NCBI GenBank assembly: GCA_024699855.1
Contig: JAMPIQ010000003.1
Location: 2,604,001-2,668,000, forward strand
DNA from: Aphelenchoides besseyi
Lineage: Eukaryota; Nematoda; Chromadorea; Rhabditida; Aphelenchoididae
Length of the DNA: 64,000 nucleotides
Direction of reading: 5' to 3'
The first letter of the stretch is position 1. Each line of letters opens with the position of its first letter. Made by a program: the position numbers and the translations under genes. This document shows, piece by piece, positions 11,973 to 23,398 of the stretch. Under the pieces are notes generated by a model. It made no database searches. It was not told the origin of the DNA and was given only the letters and a program-made list of their open reading frames with translations.

Positions 11973-14900
11973 TTAAGCATTGATTCGTTTTTCTCGATGT
12001 GGATGATTCTCGTAAGCGAGTTGGTTTGTGAGCTCGATGTCCAACTCTTCTTCGTCTGCATACTCGTGTATGAGCTGTTGAACACTCTTTCTGCAACGAA
12101 CGAGTATTCTTGTACAACGATTCGGACTCACAAATTGAAAGTAGCTATGAAATTGTTGCGGCCACGTTTGGCGTATTCTTCGGCGACATACGATGGAGTC
12201 GGCTTTGAGACCGGACACGTGACGATTTGATGCGTGAAACAGAGATCGTGAGTCAAACGCTGCAAATCGTCCATCTTCATTTCCGAGTTATTCGCAAGAA
12301 CTGAGTATCGTGGGATTTTGGCTGTACCCTGAAAATCGGCGTTCACAGCAATTCGACGTCAATTAACAAACCTGAAGAGTAACATGTGAGTTTAGATAGA
12401 ACTCTGAGACCATTGGATCGACAATATCGCAATCTACAACCGTTCCAGAACGCAGATTCTGGTTTTGTGGCGACTGATTTGCATCCGGATTCTCGGGCGT
12501 CAAACGAACGTTGTGGATTTTGTTGACAACCATAACCACAAATTTGGTGTTGGATCCGAAATTCTGATCGATAAGCGACTGGAGCATCGGAACTTCGTGG
12601 CTGAGAACCTGAAAATTTCCGATTGACATGACAACCAGCTACTTTCAATTCACCTTCGGAAACTCTCCGTCTGAACATCCGTTTCGATAAATGACAACCA
12701 AATTGGGCGGTTTCTTGTTGTGGCTTATGAGATAACGTTTGAAAATGCCTTCGGTTGCGTAGTGCATGCTCGACAGATGTCCGTTCAGTCCATTTGGTTG
12801 ATAGATGTAGTCTCCAGCAAAGGTGCCAGTGTTCTTCGTGTCATTGGCCGAGTACTAAAAGTCCATAAATTACGAAAACTATTGGTCGGACAAACTCACT
12901 CCAAGAACAGACGGTGGATTGGGATTAGCGGATGAACCTCCGCTTGTTGGACAACCAGCGTGTTTGAGCGCAAATCCGATGATCAAATGATCAGCACCAA
13001 GCAATTTTGCATTGGAAGTGACTTCGTAGTTCAATCCACCCAACTTGACGTTTGTTTTGTTGACAATGTTTTCCATAGTCAGTCGTTTTCCGCGTCCGTC
13101 TTTATCCAGTCCAGTAGCATCGATCATTGTGTTGAGAAGAACATTTTGCGTTACGATTCCATAGCGTTGTTCAAAGGCTTTCATGAACGCTGAAAACGTT
13201 CATTGTTTACAGAATCGGAAGATCGAACTCACAGTGAATCTGTTTGTCTTCCTTCGGAGTTAAGGCGATCACGAATTCGCAATCTTTCCCGACGGCATCC
13301 AATAGATACTCTTCGAAGACTTTAGATCGATCTCCACCGTCGAATTCGATCACGTAGCAATCAGACGGATTGATCAATTGAAGACCACGCTCATGGCAAG
13401 CGGCCATGAAGTAATCGCACATTCGACTAAACAGCCAGCTCATGAGCTTACTATTGCTATGAACTTACTCTAGACGTTCCTGGTTCAGCAACACTCGCTG
13501 AGCGTGGAATGCACACATCGCCCAAATTCTCGGTGATGGCGCCGGCAGAATGAAAGCACTCGGCTGCCAACGACCTTTGTACTGAATGAATTGTGATCGT
13601 GTGCCTTTGTAGACCATTTCCGGTGGTGCAATGACTCGGGCTTTCAACTGAAACATTCATACATGAAGATCAGATGACGACTTCTTACTTTGATTGGACG
13701 ATCATGCACTTTAATGCCTGCCTTTCGCAGGAAATTCGACTTCGAGAAGTTTGCTGATTTCGCCATCTTCTCTGTTCGTGGTTGATAGTGAGCGGGAGGA
13801 ACGGCGGCGTATCGAATCATTTGATTTTTGATTTCAGTGGGAACATTTCGAACTCGTTGATTGTCGCATACAACACACAACTCCATGGGATAGTAGTGAC
13901 GATGCGGTCCGTATTTGGCAATCAACACCGGAGCCTCGGGATGTTGAAGTGGAATTCCGTGATTGCGTTGAAAGTACTCTTCGACGGTGATTCGTGTGTT
14001 CTCGAAACTGAACGTCTGTTGATTCGCCGGTGCCCCGATATCTTGGATCTTGCAGCTCATGACCCGAGCATTTCCTTTGCGTTCGTGCAAATGCTTTGGT
14101 CGAACGTAGAGACCGCGCAGAAGTTCGAGCATTTCTTTACGATTCTGAAGAATGTTGGCGACCTTATCGTAGACGCTGTTCTCCCAATAGTGAAATGGAG
14201 TGAGTTGAGCTGCAAAGAAAGCGAAGCTAATGGCAAGAACGATGACAACTTACGTTCAACAGCAATTGCCAAATCCGGTTGTTTATTCACGCCTTGAATC
14301 AGACGAGTTCCTTTGTTCATGCCGAACCCCACATAAATGTCGTTGGGAAAAAACGGAAACTCCTTGTCGTATCCAAAGGTTGCTGCATTGAAAACGTACG
14401 TGGTTCCACCGGCAAAAGTGACGAACTCTTCTCTGAAAACAACGATTCTGTTTGGATGATTTCTTTTTAACCTACGGTCTTTCGATCATGTCTTGAGATG
14501 ATGCAATGTCCAGAAATTGCACAACGTCGGCGGCCTTTTGATCGAAATTCGCTGTCGCACATTCACGAAGCACTCCGGTGTCCAATTCGCCTTCAACGGC
14601 TTCAACTTTGAACAAGAACTTCGTGCAGTTGCAAAGCGTGTGCTGAAGAATATGAGAGAATTGTGCAGTCGTTTGTCTCAACTGACCTTGACAAACATAT
14701 CGCAGTGATTGTCGATGAGTTTCGATTCAACTTGAAAGATTTCCATGTATTCTTCCTGAAACCACAAATCATTCTGTTGTTATCTATCGACCTTACTGTC
14801 AAGTACAGTTTGTTCAGAGAGAACAACATTGAACCCAAATCGTAGTGCAAAGTCTCTCGATCATCGAATGTCTTGGTGAACTTCTTGATCACAGCACGGA

Positions 14901-15312
14901 AGATGTACAAACACGCCGATCGTCGTTCACAAACATTGTAACTGAAACACAGACGAACATGAAAACCAACTGCTAAGCTTACTCTCCGCTGGCTTCATCA
15001 GTGAATGAAACAGATCGTTCTTCATTTCCGACCGTTTTCAATCCTGTGATTTCCACTCGATAGCGGTAGATGATCGTTGGAGTGATTTCCGCTCGAAACA
15101 GATTCGTAACAACGTCTGCATAGCCAAGCTCGGCCTTCTTTCCCGGCTCCAGACGCTTCGGGTAGATGGGAGCTTTGGGGTCGACCTAAAAACCAATCTC
15201 CTTCAGATGAACCAAACTGTTCGCAAACCCGAATGTGGTTCAGAAAAGCCAAATTCTGTCGATTTCCATTGCTCTTCTTCTTCTTCTTGGCAGAATTTGC
15301 AGAAGTCGACAT
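11973..15312 (-). CDS. Argonaute protein of the nematode WAGO clade, slicer residues absent
   Basis: Small-RNA-binding effector with PAZ and PIWI domains, about 900 residues. It starts 'MSTSANSAKKKKKSNGN' at 15312. The PAZ region lies around 14130-13640. The PIWI domain spans about 13440-12130, with 'LINPSDCYVIEF', 'YGIVTQNVLLNTM', 'HLIIGFALKHAGC', 'VVIYRNGCSDGEF', 'FYLNSHVTLQGTAKIPRYSVL' and 'PTPSYVAEEYAKRGRNN'. In slicing Argonautes these positions hold Asp (GADVTHP), Asp (YRDG) and His. Here the first Asp and the His are missing and the second Asp is Asn, as in the nematode WAGO proteins that bind secondary 22G RNAs. It therefore probably silences targets without cleaving them. A 25-residue acidic tail follows the PIWI core. 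The stop is at 11975-11973. Confidence 0.93.
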
Positions 15313-15748
15313 CGCAGCGAAAAAGAAAACAACCGGTTGAAACCGCAGTTCTCAGTCCAGAGCTCTCTCACGATGTTCATCATTTTGTTTGGACGAAAAA
15401 TCAGATACAAAATTGAAGCTATCGATTTTCATCGCAATGCTTCTGCTCAACACACTTCCAAGGGTTCTATTGATGTTCTGACCGTTGATTATAATCGAAG
15501 AGAACACAAACAAGTCGACTGATTTCACACATTCGTTTATTTGATTGCACAACACACTAGTAAACGAGGGAAAAGTTTATTCCGAAAAATAGACAAAAAT
15601 TTCTAACCGTTATGTTTTGGCCCCTAATTGCTGAAAGATAACCAGTTTAGCCCAATCGAACCCAAAATCATTGTCCCACTGAAACATCCCCTTAATCCCA
15701 ATAATGACCCACTTTTCCACTTCAACCTCTGGAATCTTCGTTATCAAC
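15313..15748. other. Intergenic, Argonaute promoter region
   Basis: About 430 bp between the nuclear receptor stop and the Argonaute start, both on the minus strand. No coding signal or repeat was recognised. Confidence 0.35.
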
Positions 15749-17214
15749 TTATTTCATCAGTCTTTCTAACTGATTAATCGGAAGTTTAAGAAAAGACAAG
15801 AGAAAACGACGAGCCAGAAACCGCACCGACTGAACAAACCCCACAACCCTTGGCCACAACAACTCCATTCCACTTGTTGGCCGCCCCAAATCATCTTCGT
15901 CGATTTCTCGTTCCAGTAATCGAAACAGCGTCTCCAACAAAGTGTTTTCAATTCCAACCATTGCGGCATTCTAAAACTGCTTATTCGCTGATAACAAGTT
16001 CTCAACTGACCTCCGGCAGACGATTTGAATCGAAGATCATCAAAGCCCCCAAAACTGCCCACTGTTCGTCTGTCAGCTCCGGTCGAATCGCCGCCAAAGC
16101 ACAAAACTCATCAGCCAGATCCTGGTCAATCTGCAACTTATCAACCAACCCAACTGCCCCAAATCCTCACGACCATAATTCGGTCGATTGATAGTTCGCT
16201 CATCAGAATCACATCGACTCACCAAATCTAAAAAGATTAAATCAAACCAACCGTGTTCAGCAGAAACCAATTGCAACAGGTCGTTGGGACTTAGTGTCTG
16301 AGCGTTCAGATGCCGTTGAATAGCTTGAGCGAAATACCAAACGCGAAGCAACGGAATCAAACGCTGAGCACCGTCCTCTTGACTCGATTGCATATTGTTT
16401 TCTATTTCCTGTGGTGAGTCGATGAACTTGATGAACGCAGACGTGATTCCCACAATCAACTCGTCGAATTCATTGGCATTTCGATTGGTTGGAAGTCGGA
16501 AATCCCAGTGACTGAAAGATTGTCGTATTTGCTTTGTCTTCCGATTCCGCTCAATCAATTCTCGTTTTGCACTTCTTTCCATTTCATTCAACACCACTGA
16601 AATCAACTAGAAGGTTGTGGGTCCTGAACTCCCAAACTTACGCGTCGTGTTCATTCCGTTTCTTACACACTTCAAGTACCGACATTGTTGACATCCATTG
16701 CGAGTCAGTTTATTGATCTCGCAATGTCCGCCTTCTTTGCACGTGTACTTGAGTCCTCGTTGAGCTGTACGTCGAAAGAAACCTGAAGGTTGTCAGCGTA
16801 TTCAAGAACCCAAACAAAAAGTCCAACCTTTACATCCCTCACATGTGATCGCTCTTGAAACCTTGGATTACGATTACGTATGTACTAAACCTACTGATAG
16901 TGTAATCCGGTAGCCGCATCCTCGCACACCACACACTTCTGTCCATCTTCCAAATAACTCGGGATGTACGGTGCCACTGAAAACAAACGAAATTAAAAGG
17001 ACAATACCGCTTGTGTTTCCGCTTATCAATCACGTTCTTTTACTCGATTTACAATCCCCGCACTTCTTTTGCAGGTGTCCAGTGAATTTACAGCCGACCG
17101 GCTCTTATCAAAGAAGACCATTTTTACAAGAGTTGCGGTCATCTTTTCAACAATCGAATAACAGCGAAACTAACCTCGACTACGTGATCGCATCTTGTCG
17201 CTTGGAGGACTCAT
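15749..17214 (-). CDS. Nuclear hormone receptor with thyroid-receptor-like DNA-binding domain
   Basis: Ligand-regulated transcription factor of about 380 residues. It starts at 17214 ('MSPPSDKMRSRSR'). The first C4 zinc finger is CVVCEDAATGLHYQ...ITCEGCKGFFRRT, spread over three exons between about 16975 and 16780. The P-box is EGCKG. The second finger is CKEGGHCEINKLTRNGCQQC, then RYLKC and GM. After the fingers comes 'LVLNEMERSAKRELIERNR', which closely follows the thyroid hormone receptor C-terminal extension (GMxTxLVLxxxxRxAKRxLIExNR). The ligand-binding domain (about 16550-15749) has the expected helical texture ('LTDEQWAVLGALMIF') and ends '...LKLPINQLERLMK'. The P-box differs from the nematode supplementary receptors derived from HNF4. 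Family membership is certain; the TR affinity is inferred from the DNA-binding domain alone. Confidence 0.9.
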
Positions 17215-17923
17215 CTTTTCGTTCGATTGTACTCAAAGGTCAACAGATTATGTTCCGTTACCACAGGACGTTTCCTATAAAATCAAGATTTGAAACAGCG
17301 AAGTGAACACGTCTACTGTAAAACGGCAAAAACGACGCCAACCGAGAATCAACGCAACAAATCTTTTGGCATGTCCTTAGACGCTCTCGCTCGAGATCGA
17401 CACTCCGCCTCTCGACGGCAGATGCCGCAACTCGCCAGTGCCATTCACTGCTGCTCGGTATTTGAGGTCAACGGCGTTACGCAAAACGGTAAAATCGGCG
17501 GGAGTCCAACCGCGTGCTTTTGTGGTCGAGAATGAGCGTCAGTTCACTCGAGAGTTGTAAATCCTATGCACAAGCAAAATTGCGATACAACGGCCGAGAA
17601 AAAGCTCAAAACCGGCAACTAACAGCAACGACTTCAATCAACACTTATTGTTAAATGTATGCCATCACGGAAACAGAATTCCTAGACTATTTAGTTTCCC
17701 ATTTCTATTAATTCAGAACCTAAACTCTTGATGTCAACTTACAAGCTCTAAACAACTTTTCGTGTGAACTTGTTAGTTTGCTTGTTCATTGGATTAACAG
17801 ATGAATTCAAAAGCTTGCGAACGATTCAGTTCACATCGTCAAGATCCCTAATTATCATTCCAATGTTAGACTATTTCAACGATGTGCCCTCAAAAGTTCT
17901 CAAGATGTTTATTTCGCATTCAA
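17215..17923. other. Intergenic, upstream of nuclear receptor
   Basis: About 700 bp between a receptor start and the end of the next minus-strand gene. A frame at 17290-17535 on the plus strand has no splice or domain support. Nothing else was recognised. Confidence 0.35.
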
Positions 17924-19168
17924 CTATTCAACAGCCGCATCTGATTGATTGATTGCCGTTTTTTTGTATGTCGCACACAATATCGTAAGCACCGCATGAC
18001 TGTACGCCGAGACAATAACTGTACGATAGTGACCAACGACCATCATTAGTTGATCTGAAAAATAAACATCAGAAGTGAATAGTCAAGGTGAATACCGGAT
18101 CCATGTTTACGAAGATCGGCGATTAGGAGCTGTAAATTGAGAAGCGACAAAAGTGCACTAATGACTGTCGCACCAATGTACGAAACAGTCAAGACGTTCA
18201 TGAACGAAGCAATTCCGACGCTGACCACAACCGCCGTACTAACACAAACACCCAAAAGAAGACGACGATCAGCACCGAATTGAGGACCAAAAACTTGAAG
18301 AGACAAACCGATGACTGCTGGATAGTAATAGTAAGGTGCAGAATCGATTGAATGCATCCAATGAATCCAAATATATTCACCAAGAAGACCGTAGAAGAAG
18401 GCCAAAACGATGATCACGATTCGACGTTGAATCAAATTCAGTTGTATTTTCGTGTACTTTTGGTTGATAAGCACTGTGTAGAGAGGCAACAAAATGTAAA
18501 GCAAAAGTGCAGCAGTTGGTTCGTAGAAAATCGACTCTAGCAAAGTTTCCATGAACTCGAAACGAGCTGCGCGATGACCCAACGTTTTTGATGCCATAAT
18601 CACGGCCGTCCAAATGTAACACCTAAACAAACAAAGATATATCCAGAGAGTAAAAGCACTACGTTAAAGCGTATGAGTAATCGAAATCAGCCGATAAGGG
18701 GCTCAAGTCGAATATATCCGAAGTAACTTCTTGAAACAAATCATAGGACGCTTGTTTCATCTCGACCCACTTTTCGTTGAACATCACTCGTGCTTCAGCG
18801 GCGTAGTAGCTTAGCGATCCATCACTAGAAAGGAAATTTAACCGAGTACAAATGACGACAAACTTTTTGAGTTGATTTACACGCTTCGGACGTGATGATG
18901 AAAGGCCACGTCGACCAACTACTTTGCTCGACCATTGAACCGCCGTACGCGCAATGTCCTGCATGTTCAAGGTGTTGGTTGTGGCTTTTGAAGCAACTTC
19001 AGCGACGCGTTGTACTCCCGCTTGACGAACGTCCGAGTTTACAACAATCGGCCGTTGCATTTGATTGCAGAGATCGGCGAAATGAAGAAAGTCAACAAAA
19101 CAAACTTGTTTATAAGAATATGCAGCTTCGACAACAAGTGACTTGTGAGCAGTCGCCATTTGCATCAA
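17924..19168 (-). CDS. Multipass membrane protein, unrecognised
   Basis: About 400 residues in three exons. The first (about 19168-18662) is soluble and helical ('MATAHKSLVVEAAYSYKQV', 'AAEARVMFNEKWVEMKQA'). The second (about 18624-18099) has five or more hydrophobic helices: 'EPTAALLLYILLPLYTVLI', 'RIVIIVLAFFYGLLGEYIW', 'YYYYPAVIGLSLQVFG', 'LLLGVCVSTAVVVSVGIA', 'SYIGATVISALLSLLNLQL'. The third adds another ('YRTVIVSAYSHAVLTILC') and ends 'NQSDAAVE', with the stop at 17926-17924. Junctions keep frame: phase 2 at 18662/18624 and phase 1 at about 18098/18058. The conserved look of the soluble part suggests a real family, perhaps a membrane-shaping or transport protein, but none was recognised. 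The start could be 19168 or 19159. Confidence 0.75.
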
Positions 19169-19279
19169 CTTTAGCTAATTAGCAAATCTTCATAAAGCCG
19201 TCACTCGATTGTTTTAGCATTTTTATTCCACACATTTCAAACGGACAATAAAGCAAAAGACAAAAAGATTCCGTTTGTT

Positions 19280-22200
19280 TCAAATAACCCATTCATAGGA
19301 CGGTGGACGCGCAGGTTTCGGCGCGAACAACGACTTCGTCAAGATCATGTAAATAATGATCACACAAGTGATGCTTGACACTAAGCAACACAAAAAGACG
19401 GTAACAAGAATTGGCGATGAACCTGGAAACCCATAAGAAATCAGAAGTCTTATTCACTACTTACCTCGTTCATATTCTTCCTCAATAATTGCTGGCAAAG
19501 GCGCTGCCGTAGAAATGACGCCTGGAACAATTGTTTCGATAGTCGGAATTACCAGAGTCGTGGTAGTCGTGCTTCAAAACATGATTTGCAACTAAAAATG
19601 TTCAAAACATACGTAACTGTAGTTGAAGTTATTTTCGGCGAAGTGGTGGTTTGTTGAGTCGTAGTAGCCGATGTTGCAGAAGTGGTTGAACTGAAACAAA
19701 AAGATTAGAAGAATAAGTGCCTTTCAATTAATGAACCTGGCAGTAGTGGTTATTTCCTCAGCAGTAGTCGTGGATTCTTTAAGAGTGGTCGTTGATGCCT
19801 CAGAAGAACTGGTCGATGGTTGAACGGTGATCGTTGATACAACATGAGTTGAGTTGCGTTCTTCTGGTGCTTCGGGCGGAACCTCAACTGTGGTGGTGTT
19901 AAGATGTGCTTCGGTCATGCTTGGAGGAACCGAAACAGTTGAGCTTTGGTGTTCTGGTGGTTTTACGGTTGAGACTTGGGCAGTGGTCGAGTTGATATGC
20001 TCTTCATGTGCCTCAGTCGCATTAGTGGAAACAAAAGTCGTGCTCTGGTGTTCTTCTGATTTCACAGTTGTGCTTTGAGGAACCGAAACAGTTGAGCTCT
20101 GGTGTTCTGGTGGTTTTACGGTTGAGACTTGGGCAGTGGTCGAGTTGATATGCTCTTTATGTGCCTCAGTCGCATTAGTGGAAACAAAAGTCGTGCTCTG
20201 GTGTTCTTCTGATTTCACAGTTGTGCTTTGAGGAACCGAAACAGTTGAGCTCTGGTGTTCTGGTGGTTTCACGGTTGAGACTTGGGCACTGGTCGAGTTG
20301 ATATGCTCTTCATGTGCCTCAGTCGCATTAGTGGAAACAAAAGTCGTGCTCTGGTGTTCTTCTGATTTCACAGTTGTGCTTTGAGGAACCGAAACAGTTG
20401 AGCTCTGGTGTTCTGGTGGTTTCACGGTTGAGACTTGGGCACTGGTCGAGTTGATATGCTCTTCATGTGCCTCAGTCGCATTAGTGGAAACAAAAGTCGT
20501 GCTCTGGTGTTCTTCTGATTTCACAGTTGTGCTTTGAGGAACCGAAACAGTTGAGCTCTGGTGTTCTGGTGGTTCCACGGTTGAGACTTGGGCAGTGGTC
20601 GAGTTGATATGCTCTTCATGTGCTTCGGTCATGCTTGAAGAAACTGCAACAGTTGAGCTTTGGTGTTCTTCTGGATTCACGGTCTGGACTTCGGCTGTAG
20701 TGGCGTTGATATGCACTTCATGTGGCTCACTCGGAACATTGGTTGTGGTTACGTTAAGATGTACTTCGGTCATGCTTGGAGTAACAGTAATAGTTGAGGT
20801 TTGGAGTTCTTCTGCTTTCACAGTCGTGCTTGGAGAAACCGCAACCGTCGTGCTCTGGTGTTCTGGTGGTTTCACGGTTGAGACTTGGGCAGTGGTCGAG
20901 TTGATATGCTCTTCATGTGCCTCAGTCGCATTAGTGGAAACAAAAGTCGTGCTCTGGTGTTCTTCTGATTTCACAGTTGTGCTTTGAGGAACCGAAACAG
21001 TTGAGCTCTGGTGTTCTGGTGGTTTCACGGTTGAGACTTGGGCACTGGTCGAGTTGATATGCTCTTTATGTGCCTCAGTCGCATTAGTGGAAACAAAAGT
21101 CGTGCTCTGGTGTTCTTCTGATTTCACAGTTGTGCTTTGAGGAACCGAAACAGTTGAGCTCTGGTGTTCTGGTGGTTTCACGGTTGAGACTTGGGCACTG
21201 GTCGAGTTGATATGCTCTTTATGTGCCTCAGTCGCATTAGTGGAAACAAAAGTCGTGCTCTGGTGTTCTTCTGATTTCACAGTTGTGCTTTGAGGAACCG
21301 AAACAGTTGAGCTCTGGTGTTCTGGTGGTTCCACGGTTGAGACTTGGGCAGTGGTCGAGTTGATATGCTCTTCATGTGCTTCGGTCATGCTTGAAGAAAC
21401 TGCAACAGTTGAGCTTTGGTGTTCTTCTGGATTCACGGTCTGGACTTCGGCTGTAGTGGCGTTGATATGCACTTCATGTGGCTCACTCGGAACATTGGTT
21501 GTGGTTACGTTAAGATGTACTTCGGTCATGCTTGGAGTAACAGTAATAGTTGAGGTTTGGAGTTCTTCTGCTTTCACAGTCGTGCTTGGAGAAACCGCAA
21601 CCGTCGTGCTCTGGTGTTCTGGTGGTTTCACGGTTGAGACTTGGGGCAGTGGTCGAGTTGATATGCTCTTCATGTGCCTCAGTCGCATTAGTGGAAACAA
21701 AAGTCGTGCTCTGGTGTTCTTCTGATTTCACAGTTGTGCTTTGAGGAACCGAAACAGTTGAGCTCTGGTGTTCTGGTGGTTTCACGGTTGAGACTTGGGC
21801 ACTGGTCGAGTTGATATGCTCTTTATGTGCCTCAGTCGCATTAGTGGAAACAAAAGTCGTGCTCTGGTGTTCTTCTGATTTCACAGTTGTGCTTTGAGGA
21901 ACCGAAACAGTTGAGCTCTGGTGTTCTGGTGGTTTCACGGTTGAGACTTGGGCACTGGTCGAGTTGATATGCTCTTCATGTGCCTCAGTCGCATTAGTGG
22001 AAACAAAAGTCGTGCTCTGGTGTTCTTCTGATTTCACAGTTGTGCTTTGAGGAACCGAAACAGTTGAGCTCTGGTGTTCTGGTGGTTTCACGGTTGAGAC
22101 TTGGGCAGTGGTCGAGTTGATATGCTCTTCATGTGCCTCAGTCGCATTAGTGGAAACAGAAGTTGTGCTCTGGTGTTCTTCTGATTTTACAGTTGTGCTT

Positions 22201-23150
22201 GAAGGAACCGCAACAGTTGAGTTCTGGTGTTTTTGTGGCATCACGGTCTGGACTTCGGCTGTAGTGGCGTTGATATGCACTTCATGTGGCTCACTCGGAA
22301 CATTGGTTGTGGTTACGTTAAGATGTACTTCGGTCATGCTTGGAGTAACAGTAATAGTTGAGGTTTGGAGTTCTTCTGCTTTCACAGTCGTGCTTGGAGA
22401 AACCGCAACCGTCGTGCTCTGGTGTTCTGGTGGTTTCACGGTTGAGACTTGGGCAGTGGTCGAGTTGATACGCTCTTCATGTGCCTCAGTCGCATTAGTG
22501 GAAACAAAAGTCGTGCTCTGGTGTTCTTCTGATTTTACAGTTGTGCTTGAAGGAACCGCAACAGTTGAGTTCTGGTGTTTTTGTGGCATCACGGTCTGGA
22601 CTTCGGCTGTAGTTGCGTTGAAATGTTCTTCATGGGCTTTAGTCGCATTTGTAATAACAGCAACAATCGAGTTATGATTTTCTTCTGGCTCCACGGTCGG
22701 AAATTCAGCTCTAGTCGAATTTTGTTGTTCTTCTTGATCTTGAGCAGTGATCGTAGAATCAGCGAAAATTGAGTTTTGATCTTCCAATGGCTGAGTCTGA
22801 TCGACTGGAATTCTAACCGTGCTGAAATTATAAGAAAACAATAATAACTTGTATTCCACTTGACATACACGAGAGTGGTGATGCGTTCTTGAACTGTGAT
22901 TAACTCTGTTTCTTCGGTCGGTTTTTTTTCCGTGGGTTCAATGGTTATATCATTCCTGAAAAGCATTGCATGTTAAAATGGTCGGTAGTACGTAAGCTCA
23001 CGCAACAGTCTCAGTGTTAAAAACCGCAAGCCTACCAACATTAGTTGTTGAAGACGGAGGTCGCGAATGATGACGATGTTGGCGAGCGTCAATTGAGCTC
23101 AAACAGTTGAGAAGCAAAAGTCCAAAAGCGAGAACACGAAACACACGCAT
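19280..23150 (-). CDS. Mucin-like Thr/Ser-rich membrane protein with 51-residue tandem repeats (frameshifted)
   Basis: Secreted or cell-surface glycoprotein. It starts at 23150 with a signal peptide ('MRVFRVLAFGLLLLNCLSSI'), then His/Arg and Pro/Ser-rich linkers. A long repeat domain (about 22640-19870) follows, based on a 51-residue (153-bp) unit around 'STVKPPEHQSSTVSV' and 'SEEHQSTTFVSTNATEAH', full of Thr/Ser for O-glycans and NST/NAT sequons for N-glycans. The last exon has a transmembrane helix ('ILVTVFLCCLVSSITCVII') and a short cytoplasmic tail ending 'PARPPSYEWVI'. That tail contains a PPxY motif, which could bind WW-domain proteins. The stop is at 19282-19280. One extra G in a G-run at 21643-21646 breaks the frame: the 5' part would stop at 21510, and the 3' part resumes in the original phase to the end. 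No closer family was recognised. Confidence 0.85.
19870..22640 (-). repeat. 153-bp tandem repeat array, with 756-bp higher-order duplication
   Basis: The array codes for the mucin repeat. The 153-bp period can be measured directly: the string 'ttttacggttgagacttggg' occurs at 19961 and again at 20114. A second unit type (bearing 'EVHLNVTTTNVPSEPHEVH') recurs at about 20660-20860, 21415-21620 and 22245-22420. The first two of these are exactly 756 bp apart (20631 and 21387), which points to a recent duplication of a multi-unit block. Antisense open frames here are by-products of the repeat. Confidence 0.95.
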
Positions 23151-23398
23151 TTTCTCGTTCGATCAACAAAATTGAAGAGCAAGAAAACTTGACTGCCGTT
23201 CGACTTTGATTCCCACACACAATGACGAGATTCAACAAAAAAATTGATACTATAGGTAACTTTGCATAATTGGTTTATGCCACTTTCTATAACTTTTTGA
23301 TTCAAATTTATGCATCTTCGGGGCATGTATGTTTATTGTGAACTCTACAAATGTTACATTGATCATCGTAGAATTGTCATTTGTGTAGAGAAAAGAGA

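Noticed and set aside
5255..15312. A single operon joining Argonaute, R1 and TTC27
   Set aside because: The 650-bp gap between Argonaute and R1 is long and R1 has its own upstream exon; only the R1-TTC27 spacing is compatible with an operon, and that remains untested.
18842..18899. Intron inside the first exon of the multipass membrane gene
   Set aside because: A gt...ag pair is visible, but removing it creates a stop; reading through is open and keeps composition.
19870..22640. CRISPR-like array
   Set aside because: Repeats are contiguous, coding and without unique spacers; the genome is eukaryotic.
19854..22772. Several long plus-strand open frames rich in Val, Leu and Cys
   Set aside because: They are antisense to the mucin repeat and recur with its 153-bp period; no signal peptide, splice sites or start context support them.
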